Positions 9,488 to 18,963 of a stretch of DNA of 64,000 nucleotides are shown piece by piece. The notes under the pieces were generated by a model that was given only the letters and a program-made list of their open reading frames with translations, ran no database searches and had not been told where the DNA came from. How positions within the stretch are numbered: position 1 is the stretch's first letter; each line of letters opens with the position of its first letter. A program made the translations under genes and the position numbers. This DNA comes from Prochlorococcus sp. AG-436-E22. GTDB lineage: Bacteria; Cyanobacteriota; Cyanobacteriia; PCC-6307; Cyanobiaceae. The stretch covers positions 1 to 64,000 of the forward strand of contig QCPG01000003.1 in NCBI GenBank assembly GCA_003212615.1, given 5' to 3'.

Positions 9488-9703
9488 TTAGTGGTATTCC
9501 CCCGGATGATCTACCTTCCTTACTGTCACTTTATCAACTTTTTGTCCATTAAATCTTAAGAGATCATCTCCTGAAAAGTCATATCCTAAGCGTTGAGCTA
9601 TTAGGGCCACATCATCCGCTGTGGAGGATGATGTAACATGCTTTTTTAAATTTTCATCAGATTGCATCTTAATTAAAAATTTTCTTATTTCTGAAAAACT
9701 CAT
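9488..9703 (-). CDS. Nif11-domain (leader-peptide-like) protein
   Basis: MSFSEIRKFLIKMQSDENLKKHVTSSSTADDVALIAQRLGYDFSGDDLLRF matches the Nif11 / N-leader pattern. Confidence 0.75.
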   Translation of the reverse strand: MSFSEIRKFLIKMQSDENLKKHVTSSSTADDVALIAQRLGYDFSGDDLLRFNGQKVDKVTVRKVDHPGEYH

Positions 9704-9794
9704 TACTAGAATTGGATTTATTGATGTTAAATAATTTATAAAAATCTTTATCTTATTAAGAACAAGATAAATAGATAATTATTATACTATTTTT

Positions 9795-10112
9795 ATGACT
9801 TACTTATTCCTCTATGTAGTTGGCATAATTTTAATATGGTGGACATATCGTGTTGGTTGGCTTGAGGCGCTCAAAACAGTAGTTAAAGTTATAGTTCCCT
9901 CTGCACTTATTATTTTATTTAATATTAAAGCTGGAAGATTACTTTTTAAAAGTCCTTTAGTAGGTTTATTAAGCGCTTTGCCTACGTCTATTTTTATTTT
10001 TAGAGGGTCATTGCCTTTAGTTAGTTATATAAATAATTGGATTGAAAATAAAATAAATAAGTATGATTATTCGGAAGTTATAGATACTCATTCTGTGCCT
10101 TTAGATGATTAA
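9795..10112 (+). CDS. Conserved hypothetical membrane protein
   Basis: 105-aa ORF with several hydrophobic helices. Confidence 0.6.
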   Translation: MTYLFLYVVGIILIWWTYRVGWLEALKTVVKVIVPSALIILFNIKAGRLLFKSPLVGLLSALPTSIFIFRGSLPLVSYINNWIENKINKYDYSEVIDTHSVPLDD

Positions 10113-10123
10113 TTTAATTTAAT

Positions 10124-10516
10124 TTAATCAAAGCCAAGAAATAATTCTTTGTGTACAACAAGAACATCAAATAAAGTTGTTCCATGAATAGGACTTAATG
10201 GAATTTTGTCTATATTCAATGCTTCTGCGCAAATTAAATGAGCATCCCATTTCGTACCGTGATCACTAATTTCAATTGACCATTCAATTACTTTTTTAAA
10301 ATGATCAGGCATCTCTAAACCAATTTTTCTGCAAGTTTGACATAGAACTGACAAAATAGGAGGCTTCGATGGCCTTTTTAAATCTTTAATAAGACTTGGC
10401 TGTGTAAAAACGCTTGTATAGCGTATGTAGTCTATTAATTCATATTCTTCTTTCGTAAGAGCTGCTTTATCTAATGCCCTTTCAAATTCGTTTATGGGGG
10501 TTATGGGCCTATGCAA
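10124..10516 (-). CDS. Conserved hypothetical protein
   Basis: 130-aa ORF, tightly spaced with tatA. Confidence 0.55.
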   Translation of the reverse strand: MHRPITPINEFERALDKAALTKEEYELIDYIRYTSVFTQPSLIKDLKRPSKPPILSVLCQTCRKIGLEMPDHFKKVIEWSIEISDHGTKWDAHLICAEALNIDKIPLSPIHGTTLFDVLVVHKELFLGFD

Positions 10517-10520
10517 GATA

Positions 10521-10811
10521 TTAGTTGTTGCTGTTTTCTTTATTTGAAAGATTCTTGTTTTCTGAATCTAGTTTTTCTTGATTCATTGCATTTGGTTGAT
10601 TGATTTCTATAGATTTAGTAGATTCCTCTTTATTTTCTTCGTTCATAACTTGATCGATTTCATTTTGAAATTCATTCGAGGCTTTTTTAAGACTTTTCAA
10701 AGTTTTGCCAAGCTGTTTTCCTAATTCCGGAAGCTTTTTTGGACCAAAAATTAAAAGAGCTAAGATCAGTATTACAGTGACTTCAGGCAAACCTACTCCA
10801 AAAATATTCAT
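10521..10811 (-). CDS. tatA: Sec-independent translocase TatA/B-like
   Basis: MNIFGVGLPEVTVILILALLIFGPKKLPELGKQLGKTLKSLKKASNEF: canonical TatA/B N-terminus. Confidence 0.9.
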   Translation of the reverse strand: MNIFGVGLPEVTVILILALLIFGPKKLPELGKQLGKTLKSLKKASNEFQNEIDQVMNEENKEESTKSIEINQPNAMNQEKLDSENKNLSNKENSNN

Positions 10812-11180
10812 AGCTGATAAATATTTAACTAATGAGGAAATCTATTATTAAATATAGTCAAATCACTTAAAAATTTCATTCTTGGCATAGCTTTATTAAT
10901 ATTAAAAAATTTTGAAAAATATTATTGTTATGAATATCCCTTTAAAAAAAACTACCCAAAGTAATTGATAATCGCTCAATTTCAATTTTTTTTGGTACCA
11001 ATTTATAAGAGTTTTATGATTATCTATTAATTTTCTCATTTTCATGGAGATTATTTATTACTATGACTTATTTTATCTTAATTTCTTTTATTATTATTTT
11101 TAGAGAAATACTAGATTCAACTCAAATTAGAGTATTCTATTCATTTTAATCTTTTTCTAAATTTATTTTTTCATGAATTA

Positions 11181-11438
11181 TTGAAACCATTCGCTAAGTA
11201 TCTAATTTCTTTAAAAAACATGAAGTACTTATTTGTTGTTTTTTACCTATTTTTTCTAATTTATCCAGCTGAAGCAGTTACCACAAAAATGTTTAAAGTA
11301 TTGGATACGTGTGCAAGATATCTACTTTGTGAGATTAATTCTGATGAGGCCATAGAAAAATTAAAATTAACGAACTCTTCTACCAATCAGCCAAAGGACT
11401 TAGTAAAAAAATATTGCTCAGTATTTACTTCAAATTAA
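11181..11438 (+). CDS. Small secreted hypothetical protein (likely start at internal MKYLFVV...)
   Basis: Signal peptide FVVFYLFFLIYPAEA; three Cys in the mature part. Confidence 0.5.
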   Translation: MKPFAKYLISLKNMKYLFVVFYLFFLIYPAEAVTTKMFKVLDTCARYLLCEINSDEAIEKLKLTNSSTNQPKDLVKKYCSVFTSN

Positions 11439-11755
11439 AAAATTGAATTTTAATCTTACTAATAAATATTTCATTATTATTTTTTGAATTATCGTTAGCT
11501 TTGTTTCGTATTTCATTAACTTTCTTAAAATTAGTTATTTTTTAAATTAAAAATAACTCCCAAAAAAAAAGAATAAGAAATAAAAAAATATAAATTATTA
11601 ATTCCATAATCTTGAATTAATAAATTGACCCTAGTTTATTGCAATGATTTTTTAGTATATTTTTTAAAAGAAACTGACTTTTATACTATTTATTTATCTT
11701 GAAGACCACAAATAAAACAAATTAACTTCTAATATGGAGCTTTATAAGAATTATT

Positions 11756-12205
11756 GTGCAGATCGGAGATAAAATTCCAGAATTTTCTTTACTGGATCAA
11801 AATGGAATTCAAAGATCAAATAAGGGATTGAAAAATCCCCTTGTTTTGTTTTTTTATCCAAAAGATGATACTCCAGGTTGCACCATAGAAGTTTGCGGAT
11901 TTAGAGATAAATATGACTTATTTAAAGTATTAGGTGCGCAAGTTTGGGGAGTAAGTAATGGAAGTTCCTCAAGTCATTTGGCATTTGCCAATAAAAATAA
12001 ATTACAATATCCATTACTTTGCGATACCAATGATTCTCTCAGGAAAACTTTTAAAGTTCCTAAAGTATTAGGTTTTATGGATGGTAGAGTAACGTATGTT
12101 ATCGATCGTAAAGGTATAGTTAGGCATATTTTTAGAGATTTATTGAATGGTCCTGAACACATCAAAGAGGCTATTAGAGTACTTAAGCAAATTCAAAATA
12201 AATAA
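11756..12205 (+). CDS. Peroxiredoxin Q / Bcp-type
   Basis: LFFYPKDDTPGCTIEVCGFRDKYDLF with CxxxxC active site. Confidence 0.93.
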   Translation: MQIGDKIPEFSLLDQNGIQRSNKGLKNPLVLFFYPKDDTPGCTIEVCGFRDKYDLFKVLGAQVWGVSNGSSSSHLAFANKNKLQYPLLCDTNDSLRKTFKVPKVLGFMDGRVTYVIDRKGIVRHIFRDLLNGPEHIKEAIRVLKQIQNK

Positions 12206-12272
12206 ACTATTATTCACAGAATTAAAGATTAATATGTTTTGTTTTATTATAGTTTTAGCTTTTGTTTAGTAT

Positions 12273-12545
12273 ATGAAGAAAATGGGAATGCAAGCTGTTG
12301 ATCTTGCGATTCAAAATGGAGTTGATCTTGACGGTACCCCAATCCCTCCAAAAATGTTAGATCTATATAACAGAATTATGGATGAAGAGAATAAAAGACA
12401 AAGGAGTGGCGTTAAAAAATCAATGAGAAATAGATGCGTCAAAACTGGTTCTAAGCATTTTGATAAAGAAACATTGAATCAATTATTAATTGACTCAGGA
12501 TGGGAAGGGCTCAAAGAAAAGGAAATTTTATTTTTTTATAATTAG
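12273..12545 (+). CDS. Hypothetical protein
   Basis: 90-aa ORF. Confidence 0.5.
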   Translation: MKKMGMQAVDLAIQNGVDLDGTPIPPKMLDLYNRIMDEENKRQRSGVKKSMRNRCVKTGSKHFDKETLNQLLIDSGWEGLKEKEILFFYN

Positions 12546-12658
12546 GAAAAAAGGATTTTTTAAAATTTATCTTAAAAAGTATTTATGATAATTTTTTATT
12601 TAAATTAAGACACTTAGAACTAATTAAATACTTTCTTAGATCTAATTTTTTGGATTAT

Positions 12659-12952
12659 TTAAGCCATCCTTTTTTTGGCAGAAGACATTATTTTTTCTAT
12701 TTCAGCTTGTGTTTTATTAATTGCTTTTTTGAAAGCTAAGTTTGCTTCTATAATCGTAATTATTGATATGAAAAAAGACCTGAAATTACGATTATTTGTT
12801 CTCTTTGAGAAGGTTCTGAATCTCCTTGTAAAAAAAGATAAGGCTAACCATGCAGTACTAGCAGCGATGGTTAAAAAATAAGTTTTCCATCTTCTTTGAT
12901 ATAAGTAACTCGATCCTAAACCAGGAAGAAAATTTAAAAAAGATGCTATCAA
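12659..12952 (-). CDS. Hypothetical membrane protein
   Basis: 97-aa ORF; SFLNFLPGLGSSYLYQRRWKTYFLTIAAS. Confidence 0.5.
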   Translation of the reverse strand: MIASFLNFLPGLGSSYLYQRRWKTYFLTIAASTAWLALSFFTRRFRTFSKRTNNRNFRSFFISIITIIEANLAFKKAINKTQAEIEKIMSSAKKRMA

Positions 12953-13174
12953 GCCATTTGAAGATGTAAGTATTTCGTCTGTTGAGAGATAAGATATTTA
13001 TGTTAAGTAATTATTAAATGTGCATTTATATAAGCAAACGATATTGCTGCATAAATTACCCAACTAAAGGGTAAAAACATTCTTATTTTTTCTTTTTTAT
13101 TCTTCATTTTTTAATTATGGAAAATATTTTTAAAATCTGTGGATTAATGGATATCTTAAAACTAGAAGAATTAA

Positions 13175-13199
13175 AAAAGACGGTTAAAAACCGTCTTTT
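13175..13199 (-). terminator. Rho-independent terminator of the 13225-13461 gene
   Basis: AAAAGACGGTT-AAA-AACCGTCTTTT perfect 11-bp stem followed by T-run on minus strand. Confidence 0.8.
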
Positions 13200-13224
13200 A
13201 AAAAAATAAATTTTCTAAAAGAAA

Positions 13225-13461
13225 TTATTTGTTTTTTGAGCCAGAGAGTACTTTAAGTTCTTTCTTTACTTCTTTTTCTCTCTCTTCAAGATGTTTTAGT
13301 TGAGCTTTAAATGCATCTTCAAGTCTTACTTTTTGTGTTGTAATTTCATCAAGTTCTTCTTGATGTTGGTTTTTCTTTAGCTCCTTCATTTCACTATCAG
13401 AAATAACATATACTGGGCGATATGAAGGTGTTTCAAAAAGAAGATCAAACATTGAATACAT
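13225..13461 (-). CDS. Conserved hypothetical, coiled-coil C-terminus
   Basis: 78-aa ORF MFDLLFETPSYRPVYVISDSEMKELKKNQHQEEL... Confidence 0.6.
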   Translation of the reverse strand: MYSMFDLLFETPSYRPVYVISDSEMKELKKNQHQEELDEITTQKVRLEDAFKAQLKHLEEREKEVKKELKVLSGSKNK

Positions 13462-13665
13462 AAGTGACCTTTGAATTAGTACAAATCCAATATCTAATAA
13501 TTTTTTTAAATATGAAAGGATAAATACCGAAGATATTTATACGGCAAATACACCGAATTTCGGTTTACCTAACATAACCACCCAGTATTTACCGATCAAA
13601 TTGTAAGCTATGTTTTAAAGTATTAGAGAGATAATTCTAAAAATCTAAATTAAGAAGAACTAAAA

Positions 13666-14094
13666 ATGGATTTAAAAATTACTAAAACATTAGTAATCCC
13701 ATCCAACGAAATTAAGTGGCGATTTTCCAGATCCTCAGGTCCTGGAGGGCAGAATGTAAATAAAATTGAAAGCAGAGTAGAGATTATTTTTAATTTAGAA
13801 GATTCAAAAGTTCTTAATGATTATCAGAAAGCAATTCTTAAGATTAATTTGAAAAACAAATTATTCAAAAATAGTTTACGTTTAGCGGTTCAAGAACATA
13901 GAAATCAATTACTAAATAGGCAGCTAGCATTAATAAAATTTAGTTCAATCATAAAAAATGGCTTAAATAAACCATTTAAATTAAGAAAATCTACAAAACC
14001 TTCTAAAGCATCGCAAAAGAAAAGAGTTGAGCTTAAGAAAAAACATGGCGAATTGAAAAAAAGTAGACAAAAAGAAAAAATATATCAAGTATGA
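13666..14094 (+). CDS. arfB: Class I release-factor-like peptidyl-tRNA hydrolase (ArfB/YaeJ type)
   Basis: FSRSSGPGGQNVNKIESRVE (GGQ motif) and basic C-terminal tail. Confidence 0.88.
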   Translation: MDLKITKTLVIPSNEIKWRFSRSSGPGGQNVNKIESRVEIIFNLEDSKVLNDYQKAILKINLKNKLFKNSLRLAVQEHRNQLLNRQLALIKFSSIIKNGLNKPFKLRKSTKPSKASQKKRVELKKKHGELKKSRQKEKIYQV

Positions 14095-14166
14095 GAAAAA
14101 TAAATAAATATTTCCCTCGCAAATTGTAATGAAAGAATATGATTAATTTAATTTCATTTTGGTTTA

Positions 14167-14415
14167 TTGAATTCAAATAATGATTTTTGGTTAATTGACT
14201 CCAATTTTGTAGGGGTGATGCGTTTCTATAAAGATAAAGAGCATTCTGACAAATCTATTGCTTATATGTTTATTGAAGAAGGGATCATTATGGGAATTCA
14301 TGGGGAAAATCCTCCATTAATGAAAACTAGAAAAAAAATTGTTATTGAAGAAGCAAGATTATTATGGCAAAAATTGTTAAAAGAAGGTTGGCAAAAAACT
14401 AATAAAAAATGGTGA
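14167..14415 (+). CDS. DUF1651-like picocyanobacterial protein
   Basis: 82 aa; WLIDSN...VMRFYKD...GIHGENPPLMKTRKKI..EEARLLWQKLLKEGW; paralog at 22078-22335. Confidence 0.65.
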   Translation: MNSNNDFWLIDSNFVGVMRFYKDKEHSDKSIAYMFIEEGIIMGIHGENPPLMKTRKKIVIEEARLLWQKLLKEGWQKTNKKW

Positions 14416-14671
14416 GAAAAATTTCATCATAAAACTTTTTTTAATTTCAGAAAATAAATGAACCTTTAGGATATAGCTTGGGATTTTTTTATGTTGCAAA
14501 AATTTCCTTTTTTTGATGCCGTTTTCGTATCTTCTCAGCATCATTAGATAGTTCGCAAATCCAAAAATTACTCAAAACATAATAAAGCTTATTCCTGCCT
14601 CTAAGTTCATAAAATTATTAAGATTTATTTGATTTGACAATTATTAATCAAAAATCAATCGGTATTTATAT

Positions 14672-15532
14672 CTAATTAAAAGGTCTAGAAAAAATCTTTT
14701 TTGATTTTATTGTATAAAAAATACATAACAAAAGTAATATTAAAATTGCACTAAAGCTTCCTATTGGGTTTGGAATGTTTTGTGTAAAAGGACCTGCTAA
14801 AAAAGAAGGTGTAGTTTCTTTAAATTCTATTAATCCGTGATTTATAAAAAACCAAATACCAACAAGTCCTCCATGAATTCCTATGCAATTCCATAAAGAA
14901 CCTTTATCTCTAATTCTTAATAATGATAGAAATATGCCAAGTAAAATAAATCCTAAACGTAATCCGATTAGGTTCCAAAAGATCTCATTTGATAAATTAT
15001 GAACGCAGCTAAAAGCTATAGCCTGTAAAGCTATTGAAATTTTTGTACCATATTCAAATTTTAATTCTTCTAGTAACCAGCCTCTAAAAATTATTTCCTC
15101 TGCGAATCCCACTCCTAATCCAAGTACAATAGAATTTAATAATATGCTTGGTGAAAATTCACCTATCCAAGAAATATAATTTTTTTGCAATAATGGTAAA
15201 AGAATTATAATAATTAAAACTAAAGCAAATAAAATACCTTGAGAAAAATTGACAAAGTTTTTTAAGAATTTGTGTTTAGTAATCCCAAGAAGTACCCATG
15301 TATTTGATATGTTCCGTTTTATATAAAACCAATATGGAAGTAAAAATATAAAAAGTAAGAAAGTAAAAATAGTTCCAATTAATGATAAATTTTCTTTTTC
15401 GAAATTCAACAATAATAATGGCTGAGATAAAGCCCATCCAATGCCATAAAGAATTGGAATAAAAAATATAGTGGATATGAATCTTGGTCTTAAAAGAAAA
15501 AAACTTTTAGTGAATATTATTAATTTTTTCAT
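14672..15532 (-). CDS. CPBP-family intramembrane metalloprotease
   Basis: GLGVGFAEEIIFRGWLLEEL and later conserved His motifs of the CAAX/CPBP (ABI) family. Confidence 0.88.
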   Translation of the reverse strand: MKKLIIFTKSFFLLRPRFISTIFFIPILYGIGWALSQPLLLLNFEKENLSLIGTIFTFLLFIFLLPYWFYIKRNISNTWVLLGITKHKFLKNFVNFSQGILFALVLIIIILLPLLQKNYISWIGEFSPSILLNSIVLGLGVGFAEEIIFRGWLLEELKFEYGTKISIALQAIAFSCVHNLSNEIFWNLIGLRLGFILLGIFLSLLRIRDKGSLWNCIGIHGGLVGIWFFINHGLIEFKETTPSFLAGPFTQNIPNPIGSFSAILILLLLCIFYTIKSKKIFSRPFN

Positions 15533-15771
15533 TTTCTTTGAATATTAATTGACCCCACTTTGCTTTTGATTATTCTAAGTACTTGTTCAAAAAGACTTAA
15601 CTTTTTCTTTTTAATATAATTGATTTTTTTTGAAAGATGAGATAAATCTTTATAAAATTGCCGAGTTATTTTGTCTTCTTTATCACTAGGCCATAGTAAG
15701 TCTGAGTCCTTTTCATATTCTTCTTTATATCTTTCTTTATTCAAATCTTTTTTCATATCGTAATAATTCAA
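15529..15771 (-). CDS. Hypothetical protein overlapping the CPBP gene by 4 bp
   Basis: 80-aa charged ORF, probable operon with downstream protease. Confidence 0.5.
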   Translation of the reverse strand: MNYYDMKKDLNKERYKEEYEKDSDLLWPSDKEDKITRQFYKDLSHLSKKINYIKKKKLSLFEQVLRIIKSKVGSINIQRK

Positions 15772-15834
15772 ATTTTACTTATTGCAAATGTCAATAAGTG
15801 ATGTTTATTAAATTTGTGTATTTATTTAAAATCT

Positions 15835-15924
15835 ATGCTTATTAATCTTTCAACTTTAATTTTTACATTATTATCTCCATTGCTTATTTTTGCAGTAATA
15901 ATTTCTGTTTACTTATTGCATTAG
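15835..15924 (+). CDS. Single-TM microprotein
   Basis: 29-aa ORF MLINLSTLIFTLLSPLLIFAVIISVYLLH. Confidence 0.3.
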   Translation: MLINLSTLIFTLLSPLLIFAVIISVYLLH

Positions 15925-15944
15925 GAAATTATTTATCAAATAAT

Positions 15945-16040
15945 TTAAGGGTGTATTATGCCTGCTTTTTCTAATGCAAATGATAAAACTGCAATTACCG
16001 CCATTACAGTTAGAATCTTGTTCTTTTTGATAAAATCCAT
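15945..16040 (-). CDS. Single-TM microprotein
   Basis: 31-aa ORF MDFIKKNKILTVMAVIAVLSFALEKAGIIHP. Confidence 0.35.
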   Translation of the reverse strand: MDFIKKNKILTVMAVIAVLSFALEKAGIIHP

Positions 16041-16114
16041 AATGCATATTAATAATCTATTTATTAAATTCCTATATAAAATAATTAAGACTTAAAAATA
16101 TTATAACAATTACC

Positions 16115-16255
16115 ATGGAACCTATATATGTAGGAGATTTAGTTCCCTCCATAGCATCTTATAAAAAGGTTATTGAAAATTATAATAAAGGTATAAAAGA
16201 AGGCGAATTTCATGAAGAACCTCTTGGAAGAGATTTTAATTACCCTGATTGGTAA
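16115..16255 (+). CDS. Small hypothetical protein
   Basis: 46-aa ORF MEPIYVGDLVPSIASYKKVIENYNKGIKEGEFHEEPLGRDFNYPDW. Confidence 0.45.
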   Translation: MEPIYVGDLVPSIASYKKVIENYNKGIKEGEFHEEPLGRDFNYPDW

Positions 16256-16257
16256 AT

Positions 16258-16440
16258 ATGCTTACTACAAAAATAACTTTTGACTTGGCAGATTGGATTA
16301 GAGAGTGGCGAAAGTGCCGTAATAAGAATCCATCTATTGATGAGTGTATAAATTTTGTTCAGTGGAAATTGGAAGATTATAAACTTTCTGATATTGCTAA
16401 AAGAATAATAGAATCTATTTTGATTTGTGTATCTGAATAA
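16258..16440 (+). CDS. Small hypothetical protein (trimmed start relative to ORF track 16249)
   Basis: MLTTKITFDLADWIREWRKCRNKNPSIDECINFVQWKLEDYK... Confidence 0.45.
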   Translation: MLTTKITFDLADWIREWRKCRNKNPSIDECINFVQWKLEDYKLSDIAKRIIESILICVSE

Positions 16441-16843
16441 GAAATAACTATATACTTTAATTTTTATATTTATCTATAAAAACAAAGGATCATTAAAATT
16501 CTCTTACATATTAAGAAAAAAGTAAATCAGCATATTTACGGATTTACTGAAAATATTAAAAGGAGTAATTTATATATGTTGAGTTCGGAGGCAATCTAAA
16601 TGATTGATATTCCGCCTGAAATTTAGCAAATTCCAAAATATAGGAAGCGTATTCCTGAGAATGGGATTATTCGAAAATTAAAGTTCAATCAATTAGTCTG
16701 ATAAGACTTCGCTTTATAATTACTAGCGACAATAGGGACTGAAATTATCGAGAGAAATCCCCGAATTCACGTATTCTAGGTTTATGAGTAAATAGACTTT
16801 AAAATATGTAATTTTATATCCTTAAAGAAGGAAATGAGATATT

Positions 16844-16873
16844 AAAAAAGGACTGCTAAAACAGTCCTTTTTT
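16844..16873. terminator. Strong bidirectional-looking intrinsic terminator
   Basis: AAAAAAGGACTG-CTAAAA-CAGTCCTTTTTT, 12-bp stem with flanking A/T runs. Confidence 0.8.
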
Positions 16874-16946
16874 TATGTTTAAGTAATTGCTTATAAACTA
16901 GACTTCTTTTTGGATACTATAGATTTATATAAGGAATTAAAAATAT

Positions 16947-17903
16947 TTGAAAATGAAAGATCAAATCTTGTTTCCACAAATTGATGTAAGAGAAAAGGGG
17001 TTTTTACAAGTTAGCGATATTCATACTATTTATTGGGAAAGATCTGGCAATCCAAATGGCAAAAAAATACTTGTTATTCATGGAGGTCCAGGAGGAGGTA
17101 GTCAACCAAGATATAGAAGATACTTTGATCCAGAAAAATTCGATATTATTCAATTTGACCAAAGAGGTTGTGGTGCATCAACGCCTTTCTCTGAATTAAA
17201 AGAAAATACGACTAATCATTTAGTTGATGATATTGAGAAATTAAGGATTCGATTAAAAATAGATAGTTGGCATTTGTTTGGAGGATCTTGGGGTTCAACA
17301 CTTTCACTTGTATATGCAATAAATTACCCCTCAAGAGTTATTAGCTTGACTTTGAGAGGAATATTTTTATGTAGAAAGTTTGAGTTGTTATGGTTCTACC
17401 AATATGGTGCAAGTGAGATATTCCCCGATCAATTTGAAGAATATATTTCTGTAATACCAAAAGAAGAAAGAAATCATCTAATAAGTTCTTTTTATAAATA
17501 TCTAACATCTTCAGATTTGAAGCTTAGATCAAGAGCAGCAGCAGCTTGGACAAAATGGGAACTCTCAACTAGTCATTTAACAAATAAAAAGTTTGATTTT
17601 GATAAGTCCCAAGTTAATTCTTTTTCAGACGCCTTCGCAAGGATCGAATGTCATTATTTTATTAATAATATTTTCTTAGAAGATAATTTTATTTTGAAAA
17701 ATATAAAAATTATAGAATCGATACCAACAAAAATAATTCAAGGGAGATATGACGTGGTATGTCCTGTTAGGAGTGCCTGGGATTTAAATAAGCAATTAAA
17801 GAATTCCGAATTGATTATTGTTAATGATGCTGGTCATTCAATGAGTGAAAAAGGTATTACCATCGAATTAATAAAAGCTGTAAAAGCAATTGAAAATGTC
17901 TAA
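16947..17903 (+). CDS. pip: Proline iminopeptidase
   Basis: VIHGGPGGGSQPRYRRYFDPEKFDIIQFDQRGCGAS, LFGGSWGSTLSLVYA, alpha/beta hydrolase S33. Confidence 0.93.
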   Translation: MKMKDQILFPQIDVREKGFLQVSDIHTIYWERSGNPNGKKILVIHGGPGGGSQPRYRRYFDPEKFDIIQFDQRGCGASTPFSELKENTTNHLVDDIEKLRIRLKIDSWHLFGGSWGSTLSLVYAINYPSRVISLTLRGIFLCRKFELLWFYQYGASEIFPDQFEEYISVIPKEERNHLISSFYKYLTSSDLKLRSRAAAAWTKWELSTSHLTNKKFDFDKSQVNSFSDAFARIECHYFINNIFLEDNFILKNIKIIESIPTKIIQGRYDVVCPVRSAWDLNKQLKNSELIIVNDAGHSMSEKGITIELIKAVKAIENV

Positions 17904-17925
17904 TATAAGAATATTTTTTAAAAAA

Positions 17926-18099
17926 CTAGAGGCCATTATCTTCAATATTCTGGGCAATACTCCGAAGGAGTTCGACGATATCAGAATCTTCGCATTGAGT
18001 ATCTTCTTTAAGCAAAATACACTCGTCTCTAATACTTACATTGGTACTCCACCATATACCTGAACTATTGGTATCGTCCCATTCAAATCTTTCATACAT
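17926..18099 (-). CDS. Small acidic hypothetical protein
   Basis: 57-aa ORF MYERFEWDDTNSSGIWWSTNVSIRDECILLKEDTQCEDSDIVELLRSIAQNIEDNGL. Confidence 0.45.
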   Translation of the reverse strand: MYERFEWDDTNSSGIWWSTNVSIRDECILLKEDTQCEDSDIVELLRSIAQNIEDNGL

Positions 18100-18288
18100 A
18101 GTTAATTAAATTTAAACAATACATTAAAGCTTGCATAAGATCATCTTGGATTTAACTATTTAATTTCAAAATTAAAAAGTTTTTTTAATAAAAGTAATCT
18201 TAAAATAATTGATAATAAAATTTAGATATCTATTTTAATTACTATTATATTTCCTTTTTCTTAGAAAAAATTTTAGAATAACAAAAAA

Positions 18289-18912
18289 ATGACAATTACA
18301 AAAATACTTTGGGAGAATAATTATGAAATCGCTTTACTAAGTTTAAAAACAAAATTTGTTCAAGGTTTAAGAACTGGAAGTCTTCCTGAAAATATATTTC
18401 AAGAATATTTAGCTCAAGATTATTTCTTTTTAGAGACTTTTGCTAAGGCATATGGTCTTGCCGTTTATAAATCAAAAGATAAGTATTCAATAAGGAAGTT
18501 AAGTGAACTTCTAATGGGTGTTTCAGAAGAGTTAATTCTTCATGAAACTTATGCAAAAGAATGGGATATTGATTTGTCTAAGAACTATATAAAAAAAGCT
18601 ACTAAAAATTATACAGATTTTCTTGATGATACGGCTAAGAGATTTAGCTCCGTTGAGATAATGTTCGCAATGACTCCATGTATGCGACTGTATTCTTGGA
18701 TAGGAAAAAGTTTATATAAAGAGGATTTTGATGATAAATATAAAGAATGGATAATTACTTACTCTGATCAGTGCTTTGAAAATTTAGCAAATTCACTAGA
18801 AAATCTTATTGAGACCAACAAAGATTCATATGATATTAATCAGGCAAAATATTTATATAAAAGAGCTATGGAATTGGAGTTGGATTTTTTTAATGCGTAT
18901 TCAGATTTCTAA
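18289..18912 (+). CDS. tenA: TenA-family thiaminase II
   Basis: 207 aa; FVQGLRTGSLPENIFQEYLAQDYFFLETFAKAYG; ...CMRLYSWIG TenA helical pattern. Confidence 0.85.
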   Translation: MTITKILWENNYEIALLSLKTKFVQGLRTGSLPENIFQEYLAQDYFFLETFAKAYGLAVYKSKDKYSIRKLSELLMGVSEELILHETYAKEWDIDLSKNYIKKATKNYTDFLDDTAKRFSSVEIMFAMTPCMRLYSWIGKSLYKEDFDDKYKEWIITYSDQCFENLANSLENLIETNKDSYDINQAKYLYKRAMELELDFFNAYSDF

Positions 18913-18963
18913 TTTAAATTTATAATATTTTTGTGATATTTATAAAGTCTATTTACTCAAATT

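Noticed and set aside
11974-12165. - strand ORF 63 aa
   Set aside because: Antisense of peroxiredoxin Q
16555-16875. tmRNA or RNase P RNA
   Set aside because: No ANDNIVPF-like tag reading frame, no tRNA-like ends, and no RNase P conserved cores recognised
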